The notes under the pieces are model-generated. The model saw nothing but the letters and a program-made list of their open reading frames with translations, was not told the DNA's origin and searched no databases. Positions 41,720 to 50,523 of a stretch of DNA of 64,000 nt are shown piece by piece. Numbering within the stretch: position 1 is the first letter of the stretch; the number at the start of each line of letters is the position of its first letter. This DNA is from Sphaerotilus uruguayifluvii (GTDB taxonomy: Bacteria; Pseudomonadota; Gammaproteobacteria; Burkholderiales; Burkholderiaceae_C). A program made the position numbers and the translations under genes. The stretch covers positions 62,001 through 126,000 of the forward strand of contig NZ_JABSNM010000005.1 in assembly GCF_013294065.1 (NCBI RefSeq). The letters are read 5' to 3'.

Positions 41720-42334
41720 TCAGAGCTTCAGCTCGAGCGGCGGCAGGTCCGCCAGCGCCGGGTCGGCGCAGGTCGTGGCCAGCGCGCGCGGCGCGTCCGC
41801 GCCCTCGTCGCGGCGCTGCGAGCGCATGCCGGTGCGCAGGTAGCGGTTGTGGTGGTTCGGCCGGGGCGGGATGAATCGCGCCAGCTCGGTCAGCGCCATC
41901 TCGTAGACCTGCCGCTTGAACTCGATCACCACGTCCAGCGGCACCCAGTAGTCGTGCCAGCGCCAGGCATCGAACTCCGGGTGCGTGGTCGCGCGCAGGT
42001 TCATGTCGGTGTCCCGGCCCATGAGCTGCAGCAGGAACCAGATCTGCTTCTGTCCCTTGTAGTGCCCGCGCGCGTCGCGGCGGATGTAGTGCTCGGGCAC
42101 CTCGTATCGCAGCCAGTCCCGGGTGCGCGCGATGATGCGCACATGTTCAGGATGCAGCCCCACTTCCTCGTGGAGCTCTCGGAACATCGCCTGCTCCGGC
42201 GTCTCGCCATGCTTGATGCCGCCCTGCGGAAACTGCCAGGAGTGGGTGCGTATGCGCTTGCCCCAGAACACCTGATTCCGCTGGTTGAGCAGGATGATGC
42301 CGACGTTGGGCCGGAAGCCTTCTCGGTCGAGCAT
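41720..42334 (-). CDS. rppH: RNA pyrophosphohydrolase
   Basis: 204 aa. Nudix fold with the full box in [23 protein letters not shown] (G-x5-E-x7-REUxEExGU), preceded by [12 protein letters not shown] and [14 protein letters not shown], characteristic of Rpp[11 protein letters not shown] and [13 protein letters not shown] continue the family pattern. The C-terminal 45 residues are a variable extension. Removes pyrophosphate from mRNA 5' ends to trigger decay, or cleaves related dinucleotides. Divergent from proS, a usual neighbour in Burkholderiales. Confidence 0.95.
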   Translation of the reverse strand: MLDREGFRPNVGIILLNQRNQVFWGKRIRTHSWQFPQGGIKHGETPEQAMFRELHEEVGLHPEHVRIIARTRDWLRYEVPEHYIRRDARGHYKGQKQIWFLLQLMGRDTDMNLRATTHPEFDAWRWHDYWVPLDVVIEFKRQVYEMALTELARFIPPRPNHHNRYLRTGMRSQRRDEGADAPRALATTCADPALADLPPLELKL

Positions 42335-42477
42335 AATCAGACCCCAATTTTCACGTTGAACCCATTATTGCACCGGGTCCGATTGGCGCAACCCCGCGGA
42401 TCACCCGAGCATGGACAAGGGCTCCCGTCGCCTGTCCAGAGGTTCCACTCAGTACCCGTCCGCGTACCGACCACCCC

Positions 42478-44223
42478 ATGAAAGCCTCCCAGTTCTTCAT
42501 CGCCACCCTGAAGGAAGCGCCCGCCGATGCCGAGGTGATCAGCCACAAGCTGATGATGCGAGCCGGCATGATCAAGCGCCTGGGCGCGGGCATCTACAAC
42601 TACATGCCGATGGGGCTGCGCGTGATCCGCAAGGTCGAGGGCATCATCCGCGAGGAGATGAACCGCGCCGGTGCCGTCGAGCTGCTGATGCCGGTGGTGC
42701 AGCCGGCCGAGCTGTGGCAGGAGACGGGCCGCTTCGACAAGATGGGGCCGGAGATGATGCGGGTGAAGGACCGGCATGACCGCGACTTCATCATCCAGCC
42801 GACCTCGGAGGAGGTGGTGACCGACATCGCGCGTCAGGAGCTGCGCAGCTACAAGCAGCTGCCGAAGAACTTCTATCACATCCAGACGAAGTTCCGCGAC
42901 GAGCGCCGGCCGCGCTTCGGCATCATGCGCGGGCGCGAGTTCACGATGAAGGACGCCTACTCCTTCGACCGCAGCCCCGAGGCGGCAGCCAAGAGCTACG
43001 AGACGATGTTCGCGGCCTACAAGCGCATCTTCGACCGCTTCGGCCTGCAGTACCGCGCCGTCGCGGCCGACACCGGCGCGATCGGCGGCGACCTCAGCCA
43101 CGAGTTCCAGGTCATCGCCCAGACCGGCGAGGACGCGATCATCTACTGCCCGACCAGCGACTACGCCGCCAACATCGAGCTGGCCGAGGCCGTGGCACCC
43201 GCCACGCCGCGCGCCGAGCCGACCGCCGAGATGGTCAAGACGCTGACGCCGGGCAAGAGCACCTGCGCCGATGTCGCTGCCTTCCTCGGCCTGCCGCTGA
43301 CGAAGTCGCTCAAGAGCCTGGTGCTGGCCACCGACACGCTCGACGAGCAGGGCAACCCGGCCGGCTCGACCGTCTGGCTGCTGCTGCTGCGCGGCGACCA
43401 CGAGATGAACGAGGTCAAGGTCGGCAAGGTCGAGGGCCTGAAGGCGGGCTTCCGCTTCGCCACGCTGGCCGAGATCGACGAGCACTTCGGCTGCAAGCCC
43501 GGCTACCTGGGCCCGGTCGGTCTGAAGAAGCCGGTGAAGATCATCGCCGACCGCACGGTGGCCGCGATGAGCGACTTCTGCTGCGGCGCCAACGAGGCCG
43601 ACTACCACCTGACCGGCGTGAACTGGGGCCGCGACCTGCCCGAGCCCGATCTGGTCGCCGACCTGCGCAACGTCGTCGAGGGCGACCCGTCGCCGGACGG
43701 CCAGGGCGTGCTGGCGATCGAGCGCGGCATCGAGGTCGGCCACGTCTTCTACCTCGGCACCAAGTACTCGAAGGCGATGAACGCGACCTTCCTGGACGAG
43801 ACCGGCAAGCCGGCGCTGATGGAGATGGGCTGCTACGGCATCGGCGTCACGCGCATCCTGGGCGCGGCCATCGAGCAGAGCCACGACGCGCGCGGCATCA
43901 TCTGGCCGGACGCGATCGCCCCGTTCACCGTGGCGATCTGCCCGATCGGCTACGACCGCTCGGCCGAGGTCAAGGCCGCCGCCGATGCGCTGCACGACGA
44001 GCTGCTGGCCGCCGGCGTCGACGTGATGCTCGACGACCGTGGCGAGCGCCCGGGCGCGATGTTCGCCGACTGGGAGCTGATCGGCGTGCCGCACCGCGTG
44101 GTGCTGTCCGACCGCGGCCTGAAGGAAGGCCAGGTCGAGTACCAGGGCCGCCGCGACGAGGCCGCGACCAAGGTCGCCGCCGCGGAGGTGGCCGCCTTCG
44201 TGAAGGGCCGCCTGAAGGCATGA
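42478..44223 (+). CDS. proS: Prolyl-tRNA synthetase
   Basis: 581 aa, bacterial-type. Class II core: motif 1 in INYMPMG-like [15 protein letters not shown], motif 2 [26 protein letters not shown], the editing INS domain at about 225-400 ([13 protein letters not shown]), motif 3 [17 protein letters not shown], and a C-terminal anticodon-binding domain at about 470-575 with [20 protein letters not shown]. Charges tRNA-Pro. Start is the MKASQFF typical of the family. The stop overlaps the next ATG. Confidence 0.97.
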   Translation: MKASQFFIATLKEAPADAEVISHKLMMRAGMIKRLGAGIYNYMPMGLRVIRKVEGIIREEMNRAGAVELLMPVVQPAELWQETGRFDKMGPEMMRVKDRHDRDFIIQPTSEEVVTDIARQELRSYKQLPKNFYHIQTKFRDERRPRFGIMRGREFTMKDAYSFDRSPEAAAKSYETMFAAYKRIFDRFGLQYRAVAADTGAIGGDLSHEFQVIAQTGEDAIIYCPTSDYAANIELAEAVAPATPRAEPTAEMVKTLTPGKSTCADVAAFLGLPLTKSLKSLVLATDTLDEQGNPAGSTVWLLLLRGDHEMNEVKVGKVEGLKAGFRFATLAEIDEHFGCKPGYLGPVGLKKPVKIIADRTVAAMSDFCCGANEADYHLTGVNWGRDLPEPDLVADLRNVVEGDPSPDGQGVLAIERGIEVGHVFYLGTKYSKAMNATFLDETGKPALMEMGCYGIGVTRILGAAIEQSHDARGIIWPDAIAPFTVAICPIGYDRSAEVKAAADALHDELLAAGVDVMLDDRGERPGAMFADWELIGVPHRVVLSDRGLKEGQVEYQGRRDEAATKVAAAEVAAFVKGRLKA

Positions 44224-44894
44224 GCTGCCGGCGCCGCGCCTGGCTCGCCTGGGCCGGATCGACGCTGGCCGGGCTGGGCGCCAGTCCGGCGGCGCACGCC
44301 GGCGGCCAGGTCGAGGAGCCGCTGGCCGACGCGGTGCGCACCGCGCTGTCGGCGGCGGTGGCGGGCAACGGCGCGCCGCCCAAGCTCGAGTTCGCGTCGA
44401 TCGAGGCGCGGCTGGCCCACCTGCGCTGGCTCGGCGCGATGAGCGAGCGGCTGGCGCGGCGCAAGGCCGACTTCGACGTGCGCCGCGAGTTTCTCGAGAC
44501 GGTCTGGTACGAGAGCCGGCGCGCCGGGCTCGATCCCGCGCTGGTGCTCGGGCTGATCGAGGTCGAGAGCGGATTCCGCAAGTACGCGATCTCCAGCGTC
44601 GGCGCGCGCAGCTACATGCAGGTCATGCCCTTCTGGGCGCGCACGATCGGCGATGGCGACGCGGCGCGGCTTTTCCACATGCAGACCAACCTGCGCTTCG
44701 GCTGCGTGATCCTGCGCCACTACCTCGACCGCGAGAAGGGCGACCTGTTCATGGCGCTGGGCCGCTACAACGGCAGCCGCGGCCAGGCGGCCTATCCGAA
44801 CATGGTGATGGCGGCACGGCGCCGCTGGGACTATGGCGATCCGGCCGCGTCGCTGGCCGCGGCGGCGCTGCCGGCACCTTCGCCTGCGCGGTGA
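44220..44894 (+). CDS. Periplasmic lytic transglycosylase (SLT domain)
   Basis: 224 aa, translationally coupled to proS (ATGA). Twin-Arg-like signal peptide ([24 protein letters not shown]). SLT domain at about 85-205 with the catalytic-Glu motif [28 protein letters not shown] and [13 protein letters not shown], then [18 protein letters not shown]. Cleaves peptidoglycan glycan strands to 1,6-anhydro products. The proS-transglycosylase pairing is common in Burkholderiales, probably without direct functional link. Confidence 0.92.
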   Translation: MSCRRRAWLAWAGSTLAGLGASPAAHAGGQVEEPLADAVRTALSAAVAGNGAPPKLEFASIEARLAHLRWLGAMSERLARRKADFDVRREFLETVWYESRRAGLDPALVLGLIEVESGFRKYAISSVGARSYMQVMPFWARTIGDGDAARLFHMQTNLRFGCVILRHYLDREKGDLFMALGRYNGSRGQAAYPNMVMAARRRWDYGDPAASLAAAALPAPSPAR

Positions 44895-44906
44895 TGGCCG
44901 TTTCGC

Positions 44907-44912
44907 TACACT
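44907..44912 (+). promoter_or_regulatory. Putative -10 element with leaderless spacing
   Basis: TACACT, then 7 nt, then the ATG at 44920 of the small secreted protein. No Shine-Dalgarno lies between. Confidence 0.35.
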
Positions 44913-44919
44913 CGAATCC

Positions 44920-45321
44920 ATGACCCGTCGGCTGATCACCCTGTTCGCGACGCTGCTGCTGCTGTGCGCCGGCCTGTCCGGCGCGGCGCGGGCGGCGGTG
45001 GCGACGGCCGTGCTGGCCGAGCGGGCCTTTCCGGAGATCGTGTCGGTCGGCAGCCCGGCCGAGACGGTCCGGACCGTGATCGAGGCGCCCGGGTCGCCGG
45101 CCCCGCTGCCGGATCCGGACGCCGACCCGGCATTCCCGAGCCTGGCGCTCGACGGCGAGCCGGGTCTGGAACTGGCCGACGTGCCGCCGCCCCTGCCGCC
45201 CTGTGCCCCGCCGACGCCCGGCTGCGCCGGCGCGCTGCGCGTGGCGCCGCCGTGCGCGCTGACCGCGCCGGCCTCGCCCTATCTCGAGGGCCTGCTCCGG
45301 CCGCCCAGCCTGCGCGGCTGA
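44920..45321 (+). CDS. Small secreted Pro-rich protein of unknown function
   Basis: 133 aa from ATG 44920. Signal peptide LITLFATLLLLCAGLSGAARA, cleavage near residue 23-24. The mature part is Ala/Pro/Glu-rich with no fold recognised; four Cys in the second half (PPCAPPTPGCAG and APPCALTAPAS) could form disulfides. No relative recognised. The upstream in-frame ATG at 44833 would hide the signal peptide inside the transglycosylase gene and is rejected. Confidence 0.55.
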   Translation: MTRRLITLFATLLLLCAGLSGAARAAVATAVLAERAFPEIVSVGSPAETVRTVIEAPGSPAPLPDPDADPAFPSLALDGEPGLELADVPPPLPPCAPPTPGCAGALRVAPPCALTAPASPYLEGLLRPPSLRG

Positions 45322-45441
45322 GCCCTCCGAGCGGGCTGCGCCGCCCGGCGCGCCCGCATGCACGACGCCCTGCGCGCGCAGGTGCCCGCCCGTGCTCCCC
45401 CGCCTGCATTCCCGCTTTCCGGACCTTTCCAGGAGATCCTC

Positions 45442-46137
45442 ATGTCCGATCTGTTCCAGAACCACGGCTTCGCGTCGATCGCGATGCCCAGCGCCGCCGA
45501 GCGCAACCGCGTGATGCGCAACACCTACTGGCTGCTTGCGCTGTCGATGATTCCCACCGTGCTGGGCGCCTGGCTCGGCGTGGCCACCGGCGTGACGCGG
45601 CTGATGTCGCCGATGGTGGGGCTGGTCGTGTTCATGGCCGGCGCGTTCGGCTTCATGTTCGCGATCGAGAAGACGAAGAACTCGGCCGCCGGCGTGCCGG
45701 TGCTGCTGGTCTTCACCTTCTTCATGGGCCTGATGCTGTCGCGCCTGATCGGCACGGTGCTGGGCCTGTCCAACGGCGCCAGCCTGATCATGACGGCCTT
45801 CACCGGCACCGGTCTGATCTTCTTCGGCATGGCCACGCTGTCGACGGTGATCAAGCGCGACCTGTCGTCGATGGGCAAGTTCCTGTACATCGGCGCGATG
45901 CTGCTGCTGGTGGCGGGCATCGCCAACATCTTCCTGCAGTCGAGCGCGCTGATGATCACGCTGTCGGTGCTGGCCATCGGCATCTTCTCGGCCTTCATCC
46001 TGCACGACCTCAAGCGCATCGAGAACGGCGAGGAGACCAACTACATCACCGCCACGCTGGGCATCTACCTGAGCCTGTACAACGTGTTCCAGTCGCTGCT
46101 GTCGCTGCTGGGCATCTTCGGCGGCAACGACGACTGA
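45442..46137 (+). CDS. Bax inhibitor-1 / YccA family membrane protein
   Basis: 231 aa from ATG 45442, with AGGAG 7 nt upstream. Seven membrane helices (from about residue 28 to 225) with family segments NTYWLLALSMIPTVLGA, AFTGTGLIFFGMATLS and SAFILHDLKRIENGEETNYI. Relatives include YccA, which modulates FtsH protease, and YbhL. Closed by a strong intrinsic terminator. Confidence 0.92.
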   Translation: MSDLFQNHGFASIAMPSAAERNRVMRNTYWLLALSMIPTVLGAWLGVATGVTRLMSPMVGLVVFMAGAFGFMFAIEKTKNSAAGVPVLLVFTFFMGLMLSRLIGTVLGLSNGASLIMTAFTGTGLIFFGMATLSTVIKRDLSSMGKFLYIGAMLLLVAGIANIFLQSSALMITLSVLAIGIFSAFILHDLKRIENGEETNYITATLGIYLSLYNVFQSLLSLLGIFGGNDD

Positions 46138-46191
46138 CACGGACGCCGCCAGCCGGGCGCAGCCCCGGCCGGCACCGCCGCACCGGCATCC

Positions 46192-46229
46192 GGGCGGCCG
46201 ATCGCCTCGCGCGGTCGGCCGCCCTTTTT
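46192..46229 (+). terminator. Intrinsic terminator after the Bax inhibitor-1 gene
   Basis: A 10-bp perfect stem GGGCGGCCGA / TCGGCCGCCC (46192-46201, 46215-46224), 13-nt loop, then TTTTT on the plus strand, 55 nt past the stop. Confidence 0.85.
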
Positions 46230-46399
46230 GCTGGGCACCGTCTTTTTCTCTTCCTGTCCTCGTTCTTTCCTTTGCATCTGCGGTGACCCCCGGCCGGGGG
46301 AGTTCTGTCGCGGGATGGTCTCCAGGAGGACATTCCAAGAAGATAATGATTCATAAGTCACGTCTGGTTACGATGTGATCTCGTCATGAGTCTTCACCG

Positions 46400-47434
46400 A
46401 TGCCTGTCTCGATCGTCGTCCTGAACTACAACTACGGTCGCTTCGTCGCGGCGGCCATCGAGTCGGCGCTGGCGCAGACCGCGCCGGGCTGCGAGGTCAT
46501 CGTCGTCGACAACGGCTCGACCGACGATTCGGCCGAGGTGATCGCGCGCTACGCGGACCGGGTGAGGGTGGTGCGCCAGCCGGTCAACATCGGCCAGGGC
46601 CAGGGCTACAACCTCGGCATCGAGGCGGCGCGCGGCGAATGGATCGTCTGGCTCGACGCCGACGACCTGCTCGATCCGGACGCGATCGCGACCTGTCTGG
46701 CCGCGGCCGACGACAGCACCGCCAAGGTCCAGTACGCGCTGCGCCTGATCGACGCCGAGGGCCGGCCGCTTGGCGGCACCATGCCCTACCTCAGCCACCA
46801 CGGCGACGTGGTGCCGATCATCCGCCGGCTCGGCCACTACGCCGGCCCGCCCGGCAGCGGCAACCTCTACCGGCTGCGCGCGGTCGCGCCCTATTTCCCG
46901 GTCGATCCGAAGGACTGGCCGATCTGCACCGACACCGTGCCGTTCCTGACCGCGCCGTTCCATGGCCGTGTCGTCCATGTCGAGCGCCCGCTGGGCAGCT
47001 ACCGGCTGCACCGCAGGCCGGCCGACCGCGACGCGCCGGGCTACCGCGGCAACTACAGCGGCAGCGTCGGCCAGGAGGTGCGGCTGGTGGTCGACAGCCG
47101 CGAGCGCACGCTCGAGCTGCTGCGCCAGCGCTCGGGCCTGCGCATCGATGCGCCGGCGCTGATGCTGCCCACGCATGTGCGCCACCGCATCACCTCGTGG
47201 CGCTGGGCGCCCGAGTCCCATCCCTTTCCCGACGACAGCGCCGACAGCCTGTGGGCGCTGATGCGCGCGTCGCTGCGGCACTGCCCCGGCTACGGCGAGG
47301 CGCAGCGCGCGGCGCTGCTGGCCTGGGCGGCCGGCGCGCTCTTCCTGCCCGCGCCGATGGCCGGCGCGGTGATGAACGGCGCGCAGCCGCTGCGCGAGGC
47401 GCTGGGCCGCTGGCGTCGTCGCGCCGGAGCCTGA
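46400..47434 (+). CDS. Glycosyltransferase family 2 (sugar locus)
   Basis: 344 aa. GT-A domain at 1-220: PVSIVVLNYNYGRFV, CEVIVVDNGSTDDS, GEWIVWLDADDLLDPD (DxD) and FPVDPKDWPICTDTVPF in the acceptor region. The remaining part, with many Arg and His, is unassigned. It opens the sugar locus, 82 nt before the methyltransferase gene. The 170 nt upstream contain an AT-rich stretch (about 46335-46375) and probably the promoter. Likely moves the locus product, or another sugar, to a surface glycan or protein. Confidence 0.85.
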   Translation: MPVSIVVLNYNYGRFVAAAIESALAQTAPGCEVIVVDNGSTDDSAEVIARYADRVRVVRQPVNIGQGQGYNLGIEAARGEWIVWLDADDLLDPDAIATCLAAADDSTAKVQYALRLIDAEGRPLGGTMPYLSHHGDVVPIIRRLGHYAGPPGSGNLYRLRAVAPYFPVDPKDWPICTDTVPFLTAPFHGRVVHVERPLGSYRLHRRPADRDAPGYRGNYSGSVGQEVRLVVDSRERTLELLRQRSGLRIDAPALMLPTHVRHRITSWRWAPESHPFPDDSADSLWALMRASLRHCPGYGEAQRAALLAWAAGALFLPAPMAGAVMNGAQPLREALGRWRRRAGA

Positions 47435-47516
47435 GGCGCTGCCGTGCGCGAGTCCGTGCGCGCGAGGTGCGCCGGCCGCTCCATTTCCTGATCCGAATGC
47501 CGAGAAGAAGTCCGCC

Positions 47517-48812
47517 ATGAACGACGATGCGAACGACGTGAACGACGACGTGAACGACCCGAAGCGGGCCGACCGCCTGCTGCCGGCCTGCCGCTTCTGC
47601 GGCACGCCGCTGCGCACCAGCTTCGTCGACCTGGGCCTGAGCCCGCTGTGCCAGACCCACATCGAGGCGCACCAGCTCGGCGAGATGGAGCGCTTCTATC
47701 CGCTGCATGCGCGCGTGTGCGAGCAGTGCTTCCTGGTGCAGCTGCCGGCCTTCGTCGCGCCGGACGAGATCTTCGGCGAGTACGCCTACTTCTCGTCCTT
47801 CTCGTCGAGCTGGGTCGAGCATGCGCGCCGCTACACCGCGCAGATGACCGAGCGCTACCGGCTCGGCGCGCACAGCCGCGTCGTCGAGGTCGCCAGCAAC
47901 GACGGCTATCTGCTGCAGCACTTCGTCGCCGCCGGCGTGCCGGTGCTGGGCATCGAGCCGGCGGCCAATGTCGCGCGCGCCGCCGAGGCCCGCGGCGTGC
48001 CGACCCGGGTGGACTTCCTGGGCGAGGCCACCGGCCGGGCGATCGCGGCCGAGTTCGGCGCCGCCGACCTGGTGCTGGGCAACAACGTGCTGGCCCATGT
48101 GCCCGACATCAACGACTTCGTGCGCGGGCTGCGCGCGCTCTTGGCGCCCGCGGGCGTCATCACGATGGAGTTCCCGCACCTGATGCGGCTGATCGAGCGC
48201 AGGCAGTTCGACACCATCTACCACGAGCACTTCAGCTACCTGTCGTTCTCGACGGTGGAGCGCATCTTCGCCGCACACGGCCTGGTGCTGCACGACGTGG
48301 AGGAACTGCCGACGCACGGCGGCTCGATCCGCATCCACGCGCGCCACGCCGCGAACGCGGCGCTGCCGGTGGGCGAGCGCGTCGCCGAGATGCGCGAGCG
48401 CGAGCGCACGCTGGGCTACCACGCGATCGAGCGCTATCTCGGCTTCGGCGAGCAGGTCCGCCAGGTCAAGCACCGGCTGCTGGCCCACCTGATCGAGGCG
48501 AAGGCGGCCGGACGCAAGGTGGTCGGCTACGGCGCGCCGGGCAAGGGCAACACGCTGCTGAACTACTGCGGCATCCGCAGCGACTTCCTGGACTTCACCG
48601 TCGACGCCAATCCCTACAAGCAGGGCAAGTTCACGCCCGGCACCCGCATCCCGATCCTCGCGCCCGAGGCGCTGCGCCAGGCGCGGCCCGACGAGGTGCT
48701 GATCCTGCCGTGGAACCTGAAGGACGAGATCGTCGAGCAGCACGGCTACATCCGCGAATGGGGCGGGCGCTTCATCGTGCCGATCCCGCAGCTCGAGGTG
48801 ATCACGCCGTGA
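47517..48812 (+). CDS. Zinc-binding sugar C-methyltransferase (SAM-dependent)
   Basis: 431 aa with the three-part layout of sugar C-methyltransferases. An N-terminal zinc domain has CRFCGTPL (Cys pair) and CEQCFLVQLP. The Rossmann methyltransferase core has VVEVASNDGYLLQHF (SAM site), GNNVLAHVPDIN and YHEHFSYLS (a His-rich catalytic segment). The C-terminal Methyltransf_14 domain has GYGAPGKGNTLLNYCGI. The family methylates C-3 or C-5 of NDP-4-keto-6-deoxysugars, which is just what the next gene would produce. The first 15 residues are a low-complexity Asn/Asp repeat encoded by a short tandem DNA repeat. Confidence 0.92.
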   Translation: MNDDANDVNDDVNDPKRADRLLPACRFCGTPLRTSFVDLGLSPLCQTHIEAHQLGEMERFYPLHARVCEQCFLVQLPAFVAPDEIFGEYAYFSSFSSSWVEHARRYTAQMTERYRLGAHSRVVEVASNDGYLLQHFVAAGVPVLGIEPAANVARAAEARGVPTRVDFLGEATGRAIAAEFGAADLVLGNNVLAHVPDINDFVRGLRALLAPAGVITMEFPHLMRLIERRQFDTIYHEHFSYLSFSTVERIFAAHGLVLHDVEELPTHGGSIRIHARHAANAALPVGERVAEMRERERTLGYHAIERYLGFGEQVRQVKHRLLAHLIEAKAAGRKVVGYGAPGKGNTLLNYCGIRSDFLDFTVDANPYKQGKFTPGTRIPILAPEALRQARPDEVLILPWNLKDEIVEQHGYIREWGGRFIVPIPQLEVITP

Positions 48813-48817
48813 GCGCC

Positions 48818-49936
48818 ATGTCTGCCATGAACGCCGCCGTCATCGATCCCGCCTTCTGGCGCGGCCGCCGGGTGATGCTGACCGGCCACACCGGCTTCAA
48901 GGGCGCCTGGCTGGGGCTGCTGCTGCACCGGCTCGGCGCCGAGGTGCTGGGCTTCTCGCTGCCGCCGCCGACCGTGCCCAGCCTGTTCGATCTGGCCGGC
49001 GTCGGCGCCGACCTGCGCACCGTCACCGGCGACGTGCGCGACGCCGCGGCGCTGGCGGCGGCGGTGCGCGACTTCGCGCCCGAGGTGCTGCTGCACATGG
49101 CCGCGCAGTCGGTGGTGCTGGACTCGTATGCCGATCCGCTGGGCACCTACTCGACCAACGTGATGGGCACCGCGAACCTGCTCGAGGCGGTGCGCCGCGC
49201 CGGCCTGAAGCGGCCGCTGGCGCTGGTCAACGTCACCACCGACAAGGTCTATCACAATCAGCGCTGGCTCTGGAGCTACCGCGAGAACGAGGCGCTGGGC
49301 GGGCGCGATCCGTACTCGAACAGCAAGGCCTGCTCGGAGCTGGTGACGCAGTCCTTCGTCGCCTCCTTCTTCCCGCCGGAGCGGCGGGCCGAGCACGGCG
49401 TCGCGGTGGCGTCGGCGCGCGCGGGCAATGTCATCGGCGGCGGCGACTGGACGCCGCACCAGCTGGTGCCGGCCATCATCGCCGCGGCGCAGGCCGGGCA
49501 GCCGGTGGCGCTGCGCAACCCGGCCGGCGTGCGGCCCTGGCAGCATGTGCTCGACTGCCTGCACGGCTACCTCGGCCTGGCCGAGCGGCTGCTGCGCGAG
49601 CCGCATCTGGCGGCCGGCGACTGGAACTTCGGGCCGCCCTCCGACGAGGTGGTCACCGTCGCGCAGGTGGCCGAGGGCGTCGCCCGCCACTGGGCGCTGT
49701 CGCCGGCCTGGACCCAGGTGCCGGGCGAGCGTCCGCCCGAGGAGCCCGAGCTGCGCCTGGACTGCAGCAAGGCCGCGCGACGGCTGGGCTGGCGCTGCCG
49801 GCTGGCGACGCCGCAGGCGCTGGACTGGGTCGCGCAGTGGCATCTGCGCCATCAGGCGGGCGAGGGCGCGCGCCAGATCTGTCTGGACCAGATCGACGCC
49901 TTTCTCGCGCACCTCGGGCTGGAGGCGCCGCGATGA
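48818..49936 (+). CDS. rfbG: CDP-glucose 4,6-dehydratase
   Basis: 372 aa from ATG 48818. A GTG at 48809, overlapping the previous stop and preceded by GAGGTG at good spacing, is an equally plausible start. Extended SDR fold: NAD loop GHTGFKGAWLGLLL, MAAQSVV, active-site NVTTDKVYHNQ and YSNSK (Tyr-x3-Lys), AGNVIGGGDW and RPWQHVLD as in RfbG. Converts CDP-glucose to CDP-4-keto-6-deoxyglucose. The substrate CDP-glucose would come from the cytidylyltransferase encoded three genes later. Confidence 0.93.
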   Translation: MSAMNAAVIDPAFWRGRRVMLTGHTGFKGAWLGLLLHRLGAEVLGFSLPPPTVPSLFDLAGVGADLRTVTGDVRDAAALAAAVRDFAPEVLLHMAAQSVVLDSYADPLGTYSTNVMGTANLLEAVRRAGLKRPLALVNVTTDKVYHNQRWLWSYRENEALGGRDPYSNSKACSELVTQSFVASFFPPERRAEHGVAVASARAGNVIGGGDWTPHQLVPAIIAAAQAGQPVALRNPAGVRPWQHVLDCLHGYLGLAERLLREPHLAAGDWNFGPPSDEVVTVAQVAEGVARHWALSPAWTQVPGERPPEEPELRLDCSKAARRLGWRCRLATPQALDWVAQWHLRHQAGEGARQICLDQIDAFLAHLGLEAPR

Positions 49937-50523
49937 GCACGCTGCGCTACGTCGCGCTGGCGATCGAGGGCGCCTTCCGGCTCGAGCCGCAGCCGGTGCA
50001 GGACGAGCGCGGCGGCTTTGCGCGGCTGTGGTGCCGCGACACGCTGCGCGCGGCCGGCCTGGACGAGGCGCGGCTGGCGGTGATGCAGACCAGCGCGTCC
50101 TTCAATCGCCGCGCCGGCACGCTGCGCGGCCTGCATTTCGCCTGGCCGCCGGCGCAGGAGGCCAAGGTGGTGCGCTGCGCGCGCGGGCGCATGCTCGACG
50201 TGCTGCTCGACCTGCGGCCCGGCTCGCCGACCTGGCTGCGCCATGTCGCGGTCGAGCTCGATGCCGACACCCGTCAATCGCTGGTGGTGCCGGCGGGCGT
50301 CGCGCACGGCTTCCAGACCCTGGTCGACGACACCGAGGTCCACTACATGATGAACGAGGCCTGGCGGCCGGACTGCGCCGCCGGCGTGCGCCCGGACGAT
50401 CCGGCCTTCGGCGTGGCCTGGCCGCTGCCGGTCGCGGCGATCTCCGAGCGCGACCGCGACGCGCCCGACTTCGACGCCGACGCGCACCGCCGGCGCTGGT
50501 CGGCCGGCGGGGAGGGCCGCTGA
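49933..50523 (+). CDS. dTDP-4-dehydrorhamnose 3,5-epimerase-like protein
   Basis: 196 aa, coupled by ATGA. Cupin-like RmlC fold: DERGGFARLWCRD, FNRRAGTLRGLHFAWPPAQE (catalytic His region), KVVRCARGRMLDVLLDLR, VPAGVAHGFQTLVDDTEVHYMMNE. In this locus it probably epimerises the CDP-4-keto-6-deoxysugar at C-3 and/or C-5 rather than a dTDP sugar. The dTDP-specific rmlA/rmlB/rmlD are absent here. Confidence 0.9.
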   Translation: MSTLRYVALAIEGAFRLEPQPVQDERGGFARLWCRDTLRAAGLDEARLAVMQTSASFNRRAGTLRGLHFAWPPAQEAKVVRCARGRMLDVLLDLRPGSPTWLRHVAVELDADTRQSLVVPAGVAHGFQTLVDDTEVHYMMNEAWRPDCAAGVRPDDPAFGVAWPLPVAAISERDRDAPDFDADAHRRRWSAGGEGR